Below, one piece after another: positions 8,838-17,433 of a DNA stretch of 35,672 nt; the stretch's first letter is position 1; every line of letters starts with the position of its first letter. Source of the DNA: Bacillota bacterium (GTDB lineage: Bacteria; Bacillota; Clostridia; Acetivibrionales; DSM-1351). The notes below the pieces were generated by a model. That model was not told where the DNA came from, did not search any database, and saw only the letters and a list, made by a program, of their open reading frames with translations. A program made the translations under genes and the position numbers. The stretch covers positions 1-35,672 of the forward strand of contig JAEZOA010000094.1 of the NCBI GenBank assembly GCA_023441625.1, given 5' to 3'.

Positions 8838-10373
8838 TTATTCCCACTCAATAGTAGCCGGTGGCTTAGAGGTGATATCATAAACTACTCTGTTGATGTT
8901 CTTGCATTCGTTGACAATTCTAATAGAGATTTTTTCTAATACATCGTATGGGATTCTTGCCCAATCAGCAGTCATGAAGTCGGTAGTTGTTACTGCACGA
9001 AGTGCAAGGGTGTAGTCATAGGTTCTCTCATCACCCATAACTCCAACACTTCTCATGTTTGTTAACACTGTAAAGTACTGATTTATTTCTCGTCCAAGTC
9101 CAGCTGCCTTTATTTCTTCACGGAAAATGTAGTCAGTGTCTCTCAAGGTATCTAGCTTTTCCTTAGTCAAATCCCCTATAACTCTGATGGCAAGTCCAGG
9201 TCCTGGGAAAGGCTGTCTCCAAACTATATCTTCTGGCATACCCAATTCTTCTCCAGCTCTTCTTACCTCATCCTTGAACAGGTTTCTAAGTGGCTCAATT
9301 ATTTCCTTGAAATCAACATGTTCAGGAAGTCCGCCAACATTATGATGGCTCTTGATTACAGCAGCATCGCCTAAACCACTTTCTATAACGTCAGGGTAAA
9401 TGGTTCCTTGAACCAAATAATCCACAGTGCCAATCTTCTTTGCTTCATCTTCAAATACTCTGATGAATTCCTCACCAATAATCTTTCTCTTAGTTTCAGG
9501 GTCAGATACACCAGCAAGCTTCTCTAAAAATCTATCTTCACAATTCACACGGATCATATTTATATCATATTGTTTTCTGAACACTTCTTCAACCTGGTCT
9601 CCCTCATATTTTCTTAGAAGTCCATGGTCAACAAATATACATGTTAACTGCTTTCCTATTGCTTTGTGAATAAGAACAGCCGCTACAGATGAATCAACCC
9701 CACCTGACAAACCGCATAGTACCTTTTTGTCTCCAACCTTTTCTTTTATAGCCTTAATTTGGTTTTCTACGAAGGAGGACATTACCCAGTCACCCTTACA
9801 ACCGCAGATATTATATAAGAAATTCCTAAACATTAATATACCCTTTGGTGTATGCATAACCTCTAAATGGTACTGAACAGCATAAAAGTTCTTCTCTAAA
9901 TTCTGCATCGCACTAATTGGGCAATTTGAAGACTTAGCAGTTACGGTAAATCCTTCTGGAACATTTGTTACATGATAAGTATGGCTCATCCAGCAAGTTG
10001 TATTTTCTTCAATATCCTGAAAGAATGGTTGAGAGTTATCTACTTTAATTTCAACTTTTCCGTATTCACGTTGTTTTGCAGCTTCTACAGTACCTCCAAG
10101 CATTATACTCATAAGCTGCATGCCATAGCAAATTCCCAAAACTGGTATTCCTAATTCAAATATTGCAGGATCACATTTTGGCGAACCTTCATCAAGTACT
10201 GAAGCAGGCCCACCAGTAAAAATAATGCCCTTTGGATTATACGACTTTATACGTTCTATTGATGCATTGTAAGGAATAACCTCGCAGTATACATTTGCTT
10301 CTCTAACACGACGTGCTATTAATTGATTATATTGACCACCAAAGTCAATAACTAAAACTATTTCATTATTCAA
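8838..10373 (-). CDS. guaA: GMP synthase (glutamine-hydrolysing)
   Basis: 511 residues, the usual full length. It converts XMP to GMP using ATP and glutamine in cytoplasmic purine synthesis. The N-terminal class I glutamine amidotransferase has nucleophile Cys82 in GICYGMQ, with His169 and Glu171. The ATP-pyrophosphatase domain has the PP-loop GLSGGVDSS at about 222-230, and the C-terminal dimerisation domain ends VVYDITSKPPATIEWE. One oddity is that the amidotransferase reads YHLEV where nearly all relatives have a Pro between His and Glu. The start is TTG (AGAGGAG nine bases upstream). No purine riboswitch was recognisable upstream. Confidence 0.98.
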   Translation of the reverse strand: MNNEIVLVIDFGGQYNQLIARRVREANVYCEVIPYNASIERIKSYNPKGIIFTGGPASVLDEGSPKCDPAIFELGIPVLGICYGMQLMSIMLGGTVEAAKQREYGKVEIKVDNSQPFFQDIEENTTCWMSHTYHVTNVPEGFTVTAKSSNCPISAMQNLEKNFYAVQYHLEVMHTPKGILMFRNFLYNICGCKGDWVMSSFVENQIKAIKEKVGDKKVLCGLSGGVDSSVAAVLIHKAIGKQLTCIFVDHGLLRKYEGDQVEEVFRKQYDINMIRVNCEDRFLEKLAGVSDPETKRKIIGEEFIRVFEDEAKKIGTVDYLVQGTIYPDVIESGLGDAAVIKSHHNVGGLPEHVDFKEIIEPLRNLFKDEVRRAGEELGMPEDIVWRQPFPGPGLAIRVIGDLTKEKLDTLRDTDYIFREEIKAAGLGREINQYFTVLTNMRSVGVMGDERTYDYTLALRAVTTTDFMTADWARIPYDVLEKISIRIVNECKNINRVVYDITSKPPATIEWE

Positions 10374-10551
10374 GTCCCACAGCTCCTCTTTATAATATTA
10401 ATATTTTTTATCCCATTTACGTTGCCATACTTTCCTGTTTTTAGAATCTCGTTGCAAAGCTTCGAAATAATTACTTACCATTAGTATTTTAATATTATAT
10501 CGAATTTTATTTGTTATGCCTAGCATGAAGCAAAATTTTTTTTAAAATATT

Positions 10552-10611
10552 AAGGAATAACTATTGTATAATTATTCATATAGACGTATAATTATACAAT
10601 AGTTATTCCTT
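10552..10611. repeat. Perfect 24-bp inverted repeat with 12-base loop
   Basis: The left arm (10552-10575, beginning AAGGAATAACTATTG) and right arm (10588-10611, ending CAATAGTTATTCCTT) are exact reverse complements, separated by 12 bases. It lies in the 336-base gap between the divergent guaA and GNAT genes. It is AT-rich and lacks a T tract directly after the stem on either strand, so it is not a typical terminator. It could be a cruciform-forming site, a miniature mobile element or an operator. The rest of the gap shows nothing else clear. Confidence 0.85.
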
Positions 10612-10709
10612 GTACTTCCAGTTGTTTTAAATTTTGAGGTATTCTACCTCCATATTCAAGACAATAAATTTTACCTAAACACTATAAAATAGGCTCAAGG
10701 AGGGATATA

Positions 10710-11133
10710 ATGCTAGAATATGAACTTATATACAAGCTTTCAAATAATCAAGTTATTAATTTATCGGAAATGTATAAAGAAGAAATTTGGAGTAAGAACA
10801 GAGAACTAGCTGATATTAAGAAAATGCTCGAAAACAGTTGGATTATCGCAATAATAAACTCAAACAACGGTGAAATAATTGCATTTGCAAGGGCTTTATC
10901 AGACTTTGTTTATAGAACCTTTATATATGATGTTATTGTAGCAAAAAAAATATAGAGGCTTAAGCTTTGGAAAATTGATTGTTAACAGTATTATTAATCA
11001 TAAAGACTTTAAAAATGTAGAGAGACTTGAGCTGAATTGCATCGATAGTAATGTTGAATTTTACGAAAAACTTGGCTTTGGCAAAGTATCAGATGGAATC
11101 AATTTGATGAGATTTAACGGTAATCAAATATAA
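10710..11133 (+). pseudogene. GNAT N-acetyltransferase, frameshifted at an A8 run
   Basis: The first frame (10710-10955) gives 81 residues that stop just after FIYDVIVAKK, exactly where the acetyl-CoA-binding motif should begin. The next frame continues YRGLSFGKLIVNSII ... FYEKLGFGKVSDG to a stop at 11131-11133. Removing one A from the eight A's at 10943-10950 restores a single 140-residue GNAT protein with the R-G-x-x-x-G-K loop. So it is either a recent frameshift or a gene read by slippage on poly-A. The ribosome binding site (AAGGAGGG) is strong. The gene lies 31 bases before the fused aminotransferase gene and probably shares its transcript. Confidence 0.8.
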
Positions 11134-11164
11134 ATTAATTTTAACAATGCGGGAGGATTGCACT

Positions 11165-12967
11165 ATGAGTAACCTTGTACTACAAAACGATAATATCGAA
11201 TATTATCTAAAAAGCACCAAACTTATAAATTATGATAGTCCTGAAGTTTCAAACTTAGCTACTCAGCTCGGTATTTCAAGCGACAATGAAATCGCTTCTA
11301 TAATTAAGGCATACGAATATGTAAGAGACCAAATTCCCCATACAAATGATGCAAAAAAAACTGAGGTAGCTCAATCTGCCAGCGACGTATTGAAATTGGG
11401 TCATGGTTTTTGCTATGCAAAAGCTGAACTGTTGGCAGCACTTCTTAGATTCGCAGGGATACCAACAGGTATCTGCTATCAACGTCTCTGTCTTGATGAT
11501 CCTGATGAATTTAATTCTACTGCTTCGTTTGATAAGAGGCTTGTCCTTCATGCTGTAAACGCAGTATTTATCAAATCATTAGATAAATGGGTACGTATGG
11601 ATGCGCGTGGTAATAGTGGGATTATAAATGCACAGTTTAGTATTGAAAAGGAGCAATTAGCTTTTACGATACACCCTGAGTTTGAAGAAGAGGATGGTTT
11701 GGTTGTATATGCAGACACTCCACCCTGTATAGCTAAGGCTTTAGAGACTTACCATTCCGCTCTAAAATTAATGCAAAATCTACCCTCTTATATTATAGAA
11801 AAAGATGCTATTCTCTTTACCTCAAAACGACCAGAAGTTGTAATGGAAAAAGGTAAAGGCATGTATCTTTGGGATACTGAAGGAAAAAAATATCTTGATT
11901 TTGTGGCAGGCTGGGCAGTCAACAGCCTAGGTCATAGTCCAGATATAATTTCTGAAACACTATTAAAGCAATCTACAACATTAGTAAATTGCAGCCCTAC
12001 ATACTACAACCCGCCAATGCTAAAGCTTGCTAACTTACTTATCCAAAATTCTTGCTTTGACAAGGTTTTCTTTGCTAGCAGTGGCGCAGAGGCAAATGAA
12101 AGCGCAATAAAGCTAGCTAGAAAATATGGTTCAAAATGCTTAAATGGGGCTTATGAAATAATAACTACTGATAATGCCTTTCATGGTCGTACTCTTGCCA
12201 CTATGTCCGCAACAGGTAAGAAGCAATGGAAATCCTTATTTGCACCTAAAGTTCCTGGCTTTATTCATGTCCCCTTTAACAATGCTGATGCAGTTCACTC
12301 AGTAATTAGTGACAAGACCTGTGCCATTATGCTTGAACTAATACAAGGTGAGGGTGGAGTGAATGTTGCCAGCGAAAGTTATATTAGAGAGCTAAGAAAA
12401 ATATGTGATGAAAAAAATATCCTTCTTATTTTTGATGAAATACAAACAGGTATAGGAAGAACTGGAAAGCTTTTTGCCTATGAGCACTATGGAGTCGAGC
12501 CAGATATTATTACCCTTGCTAAAGGTATTGGAGGAGGCTTCCCATTATCAGCAATGCTTACAAAAAAAGAATATGATATATTTGAGCCCGGAGATCAGGG
12601 AGGATCATATTCAAGCCAACCCTTGGCAATGAGTGTAGGCTATGCGGTTGTTAATGAAATTATTGAGGAAAACTTAAGTGAAAATGCTCAAAAAATGGGC
12701 AGCTATTTAATAGAAAAGCTAGAAGCTTCAAAAGAAGAACTAAACATAAAAAATTTTCGCGGAAAAGGTCTCCTAGTTGCATTTGACCTTGAGACAGAAA
12801 GCGCTGTAGAAGTTGTTGCCAAATGTCTTTCCTGTGGGCTGTTAATAAACGCACCAAAGCCAGCAACAATTAGACTCATGCCAGCCTTGATTGTAACTAA
12901 AGAAGATATTGACGATATGCTGTTGATACTAAAGTCAATTACTATCGCTGAAAGGCGAAGGCTTTGA
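11165..12967 (+). CDS. Transglutaminase-like domain fused to class III (ArgD-like) aminotransferase
   Basis: A 600-residue two-domain protein. Residues about 1-190 are a transglutaminase-like cysteine protease fold with a complete triad: Cys83 (LGHGFCYAKAE), His129 (RLVLHAVNAVF) and Asp146 (KWVRMDARGN). Residues about 208-600 are a class III PLP aminotransferase close to acetylornithine aminotransferase (ArgD/LysJ), with SSGAEANESAIKLAR, FHGRTLATMSATGKK, DEIQTGIGRTGK (Asp424) and PLP lysine Lys453 in LAKGIGGGFP. I chose the ATG at 11165 because GGGAGG lies eight bases upstream. The ATG at 11147 precedes that site. The two domains sit in one uninterrupted frame. Inferred role: an amidase or peptidase step coupled to transamination of an omega-amine. 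The substrate is unknown. Confidence 0.85.
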   Translation: MSNLVLQNDNIEYYLKSTKLINYDSPEVSNLATQLGISSDNEIASIIKAYEYVRDQIPHTNDAKKTEVAQSASDVLKLGHGFCYAKAELLAALLRFAGIPTGICYQRLCLDDPDEFNSTASFDKRLVLHAVNAVFIKSLDKWVRMDARGNSGIINAQFSIEKEQLAFTIHPEFEEEDGLVVYADTPPCIAKALETYHSALKLMQNLPSYIIEKDAILFTSKRPEVVMEKGKGMYLWDTEGKKYLDFVAGWAVNSLGHSPDIISETLLKQSTTLVNCSPTYYNPPMLKLANLLIQNSCFDKVFFASSGAEANESAIKLARKYGSKCLNGAYEIITTDNAFHGRTLATMSATGKKQWKSLFAPKVPGFIHVPFNNADAVHSVISDKTCAIMLELIQGEGGVNVASESYIRELRKICDEKNILLIFDEIQTGIGRTGKLFAYEHYGVEPDIITLAKGIGGGFPLSAMLTKKEYDIFEPGDQGGSYSSQPLAMSVGYAVVNEIIEENLSENAQKMGSYLIEKLEASKEELNIKNFRGKGLLVAFDLETESAVEVVAKCLSCGLLINAPKPATIRLMPALIVTKEDIDDMLLILKSITIAERRRL

Positions 12968-12984
12968 ACAGTAATTGACTTTAG
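12929..12984. repeat. 15-bp inverted repeat spanning the stop codon of the fused aminotransferase
   Basis: CTAAAGTCAATTACT (12929-12943) and AGTAATTGACTTTAG (12970-12984) are exact reverse complements. They flank the last codons and the stop, with a smaller stem (TCGC/GCGA) nested in the loop. There is no T tract after it, so it is not a simple terminator. A separate terminator follows at 13049. Confidence 0.7.
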
Positions 12985-13048
12985 TAAAGTCCTTACTGGC
13001 TGAGCTAAGATTGTTTAAGCACCGAATATTAAAACAGATAAACAATGT

Positions 13049-13086
13049 TAATTAAGGGGTGGAATAAAGTTTCCACCCCTTAATTA
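13049..13086. terminator. Bidirectional terminator between convergent genes
   Basis: A 16-base perfect stem built on AAGGGGTGGAA/TTCCACCCCTT, with a six-base loop and AT-rich flanks on both sides. It lies between the ends of the plus-strand fused aminotransferase and the minus-strand radical SAM gene. Confidence 0.85.
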
Positions 13087-13105
13087 TTTTCTATGCTGAA
13101 TATTC

Positions 13106-14053
13106 CTACTCTCCAAACCGAGCCAGCGCAGTGCCTCCATTTAGATAATTAAAACACTTCCCTTGAAAGCTTCCGCGCTTTGTCATTTCAGTCTCAATAG
13201 CCTCTTGAACTTTCCACCAACTAGTACTCCAATTACAAAAAGCAGTTCTATCAGCTGGAGCCCTTCCAATTAGCCTTTGAACAACAATATCAGGATTGAG
13301 CCTCTCTAAAAATACTATTGTTCTATCTATAAAATCCTCCATTGATATGGGTTTAAGCTCTCCGTTTAAATACTTTTGCTCAAGCTCAGTATTTTTTAAA
13401 ATATAAAGTGAATGACATTTCACCTGAGAAACTCCAAGGGCAGATAGTATTTTTGCCCCCTCAATTACATCGTCTATATCGTCCATTGGGAGATCAGTAA
13501 TATAATGAGCACACACCTCGAGACCAAATTTTTTTATCCTAAGTGCTGCATCAATAAATTCAGCCAGACTATGTCCTCTATTCAGCTGTTTTAACGTATG
13601 ATAGTTCACTGTTTGCAAACCTAGCTCAATTACAATGTCTACACCTTTATCGTTTTTTACATTAGATAAATACTCCATATACCTGTCAGAGATACAATCA
13701 GGTCTTGTTGAAATGTAAATAGCCACAATATCATCTACACAAGCCTCAGAAATATTTTCCCTAAAGACCTCAAAAGGTAAATAGGTGTTAGAATAGTTTT
13801 GAAAATATGCAATAAACTTCTGGCTGCCATAGTTTTTGCCTATGTACTTTGCATTTTGCTTTAGTTGATTTGCTACAGACATTTCACAAGAAAGATTTTC
13901 AAAACCGGCACCCTCATCTCCACAAAAAATACAACCTAACCAACTAATATTACCATCCCTATTTGGACAGGTTACAGGTAAATTTAGTGGAAGCTTGTAT
14001 ACTTTTGTACCATACTTATTTTTTAAATAATCAGAAAATTTATTGTATAGCAA
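13106..14053 (-). CDS. TIGR01212-family (YtqA/YhcC-like) radical SAM protein
   Basis: A cytoplasmic iron-sulfur radical SAM enzyme of the YtqA/YhcC family. Its reaction in this family is not well settled. Family marks are LPVTCPNRDG followed by GCIFCGDEGAGF, giving the three cluster cysteines in the family's extended spacing, and VDIVIELGLQT, HYITDLPMDD and LYILKNTELE. I favour the TTG at 14053 as start. AAGAAGG lies eight bases upstream of it, and relatives begin close to YNKFSDYLK. In-frame ATGs at 14059 and 14083 have no well-placed binding site. It overlaps the end of larC, so translation is probably coupled to it. The pairing with lar genes may be only positional. Confidence 0.88.
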   Translation of the reverse strand: MLYNKFSDYLKNKYGTKVYKLPLNLPVTCPNRDGNISWLGCIFCGDEGAGFENLSCEMSVANQLKQNAKYIGKNYGSQKFIAYFQNYSNTYLPFEVFRENISEACVDDIVAIYISTRPDCISDRYMEYLSNVKNDKGVDIVIELGLQTVNYHTLKQLNRGHSLAEFIDAALRIKKFGLEVCAHYITDLPMDDIDDVIEGAKILSALGVSQVKCHSLYILKNTELEQKYLNGELKPISMEDFIDRTIVFLERLNPDIVVQRLIGRAPADRTAFCNWSTSWWKVQEAIETEMTKRGSFQGKCFNYLNGGTALARFGE

Positions 14054-15356
14054 TATCATTACCTTCTTGCTTGTATTTTTCATTTACTAATTCAAAAACT
14101 TTATTGATTGGCAAACCAGTTTTTACAGCGATACTTCTACAATCCTCATACTCAGGTGCGTATTTCATAATATCACCCATACTGGCAACCTTTACCCTAA
14201 CTTCACCATACTGAGTATTAACCTTTACAAGCTCTCTATTCATACAATATCTTGATGAACGACTAAGTCTTACACCCAAGGTTGAGGTTTCTGTAAATAT
14301 AATGTCAGACATTCTTTTCTCATCACTGCAATTAGCCATTACCGTCAGCATCACTGCTGGTCTGCATTTTTTCATATATATTGGTGTATAGTAAACGTCA
14401 AGCGCTCCACTTTCCAATAATTTGTCCATAGTGTAACCCAGTATCTCAGGTGACATATTGTCTATATTTGTTTCAAGAATGGAAATTTCATCATTTGGCA
14501 TAGTATCGTGTGGATATAATGTACCAATAACCGCCCTCAATGCATTAAATCTGCCCGTTTCTCTCTTACCCATTCCATATCCAACTTTTTCAATTGAAAT
14601 GGGAGGCATTTTACCGAAGCTGGAACAAGTCACTTTGAGAATACCAATACCTGTTGGAGTTACAAGTTCAAAGGGAGTATCCTCAGTAATTAGTGGAATA
14701 TTGCTATCACAAAGCATTTCCATCACTGCTGGTACTGGTACAGGAAGAAGTCCATGGGCACACCTGACAAAACCCTTTCCATCATGTAGCTCTGAAGCAA
14801 AAATCCTTTCAACCCCAAGCAAATCAATACATATACATGCTCCAACAATATCGACAATAGAGTCAATTGCACCAACTTCATGAAAATGAATTTCATTAAT
14901 ATTCTTTCCGTGAACTTTAGCCTCTGCCCTAGCAATTTCTCTGAATATTTTAGTGCTCATAGTTTTAACCCTTGGCTTTAAGTTACTCAGATTAATAATA
15001 TTTTCAATATCCACTAAATTTCTCTCGGCATGAGAGTGCTGATGCCCTTGATTGTATTCAGAATCATGTACATGTCCGCACTGTTGGCTGTGTTGATGTT
15101 CATTGCATTGTTCATGAATATGAATTTGTTCATGAATATGAATTTGTTCATGAATATGGTCTTGTAAAATTACATTCACATCAGTTCCTGAAATTCCACT
15201 CTTGACTACTTTTTTTATTTCAACAGAATATCCAGTTACATTTAGCTTGTGTAGCTCATTTAAAAAGGTATTATGGTCTATACCTAAATCAAGCAATGCA
15301 CCTAGGGTCATATCTCCACTTATTCCAGAAAAACAGTCAAAATATAAAACTCTCAT
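14040..15356 (-). CDS. larC: LarC, nickel insertion into the pyridinium pincer cofactor
   Basis: 438 residues. In the characterised family LarC uses CTP to insert nickel into the pyridinium dithiocarboxylate mononucleotide, completing the nickel-pincer cofactor of LarA-type racemases. The N-terminus MRVLYFDCFSGISGDMTLGA is the family signature. A low-complexity His-rich insert at residues 67-109 has 13 histidines and is built partly from an 18-base tandem repeat. This probably binds nickel. Unlike the Lactobacillus plantarum gene, which is split into larC1/larC2 by frameshift, this one is a single frame. GGAGG precedes the ATG. larB lies 38 bases upstream. No larA or larE is in the window. 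Confidence 0.95.
   Translation of the reverse strand: MRVLYFDCFSGISGDMTLGALLDLGIDHNTFLNELHKLNVTGYSVEIKKVVKSGISGTDVNVILQDHIHEQIHIHEQIHIHEQCNEHQHSQQCGHVHDSEYNQGHQHSHAERNLVDIENIINLSNLKPRVKTMSTKIFREIARAEAKVHGKNINEIHFHEVGAIDSIVDIVGACICIDLLGVERIFASELHDGKGFVRCAHGLLPVPVPAVMEMLCDSNIPLITEDTPFELVTPTGIGILKVTCSSFGKMPPISIEKVGYGMGKRETGRFNALRAVIGTLYPHDTMPNDEISILETNIDNMSPEILGYTMDKLLESGALDVYYTPIYMKKCRPAVMLTVMANCSDEKRMSDIIFTETSTLGVRLSRSSRYCMNRELVKVNTQYGEVRVKVASMGDIMKYAPEYEDCRSIAVKTGLPINKVFELVNEKYKQEGNDIAIQ
15111..15158. repeat. 18-base tandem repeat in larC
   Basis: TTCATGAATATGAATTTG occurs at 15111-15128 and 15129-15146, followed by a partial third copy. On the coding strand it encodes the HIHEQI unit of the His-rich insert. 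Copy number may vary between strains by slippage. Confidence 0.85.
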
Positions 15357-15394
15357 TTAATCCTCCAATAGCAAGGTCGTAAACCCCTATAGAA

Positions 15395-16144
15395 TCAACG
15401 AACTCTGTTTATATTACTCGCTAAATATCCTGCACCAAAACCATTATCTATATTTACTACACCTATTCCACTAGCACAGCTGTTTAGCATTGTAAGGAGT
15501 GCTGATAGGCCGCCAAAGTTTGCTCCATACCCTACACTTGTGGGAACTGCAATAACCGGTTTATCCACCAATCCTCCAACAACACTTGCCAGCGCACCCT
15601 CCATACCTGCAACGACAATTATTACATTAGCCTCTGATATTACATTCATCTTTGACAATAACCTATGGATTCCAGCAACGCCTACATCATATATTCGAAG
15701 CACATTATTCCCAAGAACTTCTGCTGTTACAGCCGCCTCTTCAGCTACCGGTATATCAGCAGTTCCTGCCGTAATAACTGCTATTTGTTTATCAGTAACA
15801 AGGATTTTTTGCCTTTTAACAACAACTATTCTAGCATCAGAATGATATTGTGCATCACAAGTTAGCTCACTAATTGCAGCATACACCTCTTGAGATGCTC
15901 TCGTAGCTAGAATATTATTATTCTTAAGCATTAGTCTTCTTACAATTTCCACTATTTGCTTAATTGTTTTTCCTTCACAATAAATAACCTCTGGATAGCC
16001 GTTTCTAATATTTCTATGGTGATCAAGCTTAGCAAAGCCTATGTCCTCATAAGGGAGTGCCTTTATCTCCTTATAAGCTTGTTCAATCTCAACATATCCA
16101 TTTTTAACATCCTCAAGTAACTTCTTTAGTTCATCTGAATTCAT
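15395..16144 (-). CDS. larB: LarB, nicotinic acid adenine dinucleotide carboxylase/hydrolase
   Basis: 249 residues, normal for the family. LarB carboxylates the pyridinium ring of nicotinic acid adenine dinucleotide and cleaves its phosphoanhydride, the first step of nickel-pincer cofactor synthesis. The C-terminal PurE-like domain shows AVITAGTADIPVAEEAA, VVAGMEGALASVVGGL and PVIAVPTSVGYGANFGG, typical of LarB. The N-terminal helical part includes FAKLDHHRNIRNGYPEVIYC. It is followed by larC and preceded by prfB (97-base gap) on the same strand, so the lar pair may be read from upstream promoters. Confidence 0.95.
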   Translation of the reverse strand: MNSDELKKLLEDVKNGYVEIEQAYKEIKALPYEDIGFAKLDHHRNIRNGYPEVIYCEGKTIKQIVEIVRRLMLKNNNILATRASQEVYAAISELTCDAQYHSDARIVVVKRQKILVTDKQIAVITAGTADIPVAEEAAVTAEVLGNNVLRIYDVGVAGIHRLLSKMNVISEANVIIVVAGMEGALASVVGGLVDKPVIAVPTSVGYGANFGGLSALLTMLNSCASGIGVVNIDNGFGAGYLASNINRVR

Positions 16145-16241
16145 ATTTTCCCCTAGCTAATAAATGATTCGTTCAAGCTGACTTGTGTTTTTGCTAAATA
16201 GTTTGTTATTACTTTTTACTAGTTTTAATTGTATTTCTGCA

Positions 16242-17355
16242 TTATTGCTTATCATCCTTTTCCATTGAAAGATATGCATTTATAAAACCATCAAGCTTAC
16301 CATCCATAACTGAATTAACGTTTCCCTCTTCGAAATTAGTACGATGATCCTTAACTAGCGTATAAGGGCAAAAAACGTAGGACCTTATTTGGCTACCCCA
16401 TGCAATATCCATCTGAATTCCCTTTAAATCCTCTATTTTTTCCTTTTGCTCACGTTCTTTTAGCTCAAAAAGCTTTGACTTCAACATGGTCATTGCAGTA
16501 TCCTTGTTTTGGAACTGGGAACGCTGTGTTTGGCAAGAAACCACAACACCTGTTGGTATATGTGTAATTCTAACCGCTGAGCTGGTTTTATTAACATGCT
16601 GTCCTCCAGCTCCACTGGCTCTGTATGTGTCAACTCTTAAGTCTTCAGGGTTTATATTTATTTCAATTGAATCATCTAGTTCAGGCATAACCTCTAAAGA
16701 TGCAAAGGAGGTATGTCTTCTTCCTGATGCATCAAATGGTGAAATTCTGACTAATCTGTGTACTCCCTTTTCAGACTTCATGTATCCATAAGCATTTTCA
16801 CCAACGATTTGGATGGTTACGCTCTTTATGCCAGCTTCATCACCATCTAGATAATCCAAAACATTAACTTGATAGCCTTTTGCCTCACCCCATCTAGTGT
16901 ACATGCGTAGCAACATTTGTACCCAGTCCTGAGCCTCTGTTCCACCAGCTCCGGCGTGAAGGGTTAGGATAGTATTATTCTTATCATAAGGTCCAGTAAG
17001 CAGAGTCTCCAACCTAAGTGATTCCAGACTACTCTTTATCTTCTCCAAACCTTCTCCCACCTCGGGTATAACACTTTCATCCTGTTCTTCCATGCCAAGC
17101 TCAGATAAAGTAATCAAGTCCTCCCATTCTGAGGTTATAGCTGTATACTTTTCTATTTTAGTCTTTAAATTTTTAATTCTCTGAAGAATCCTCTGAGAAT
17201 TCTCCATATCATTCCAAAATTCAGGTTCAGCAGCCTTATGTTCTAGCTCCATAATCTCATCACTTATCCTAGCGATGTCAAAGTGAAGCCCTCATTTCCT
17301 CTAAATTGCTTTTCAAGCCTTGCAGTTCTAACTTATATTGTTCTAATTCAAGCAT
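16242..17355 (-). CDS. prfB: Peptide chain release factor 2, with programmed +1 frameshift
   Basis: RF2 recognises UGA and UAA stops and triggers peptide release. The gene is in two frames. The first 25 codons (17355 to 17281, MLELEQYKLE ... MRASL) end at CTT followed by an in-frame TGA (17280-17278) and C. Skipping one base (17280) continues as DIARISDEIM and gives about 370 residues in all. CTT-TGA-C with an upstream purine-rich AGGG is the classical RF2 autoregulatory site: low RF2 favours the +1 shift. The product has the SPF tripeptide (RISPFDASGRR) for stop-codon reading and GAGGQHVNK for peptidyl-tRNA hydrolysis. GAGAGGG serves as the ribosome binding site for the ATG. Confidence 0.97.
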
Positions 17356-17433
17356 TTAATCATCCCTCTCAATTATAAAGTAAAGTAAACTAATCTTATT
17401 ATACTTAAACTTTGCTCTTTTAGCATCTATTTA

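Noticed and set aside
10374..10560. Possible purine riboswitch before guaA
   Set aside because: The conserved core of purine riboswitches could not be found on the minus strand.
14458..14883. 141-codon plus-strand frame
   Set aside because: It is antisense to larC, whose family assignment is certain.
15111..15158. CRISPR-like repeats
   Set aside because: They are direct tandem repeats inside a coding region without spacers. No CRISPR array or cas gene was seen anywhere in the window.
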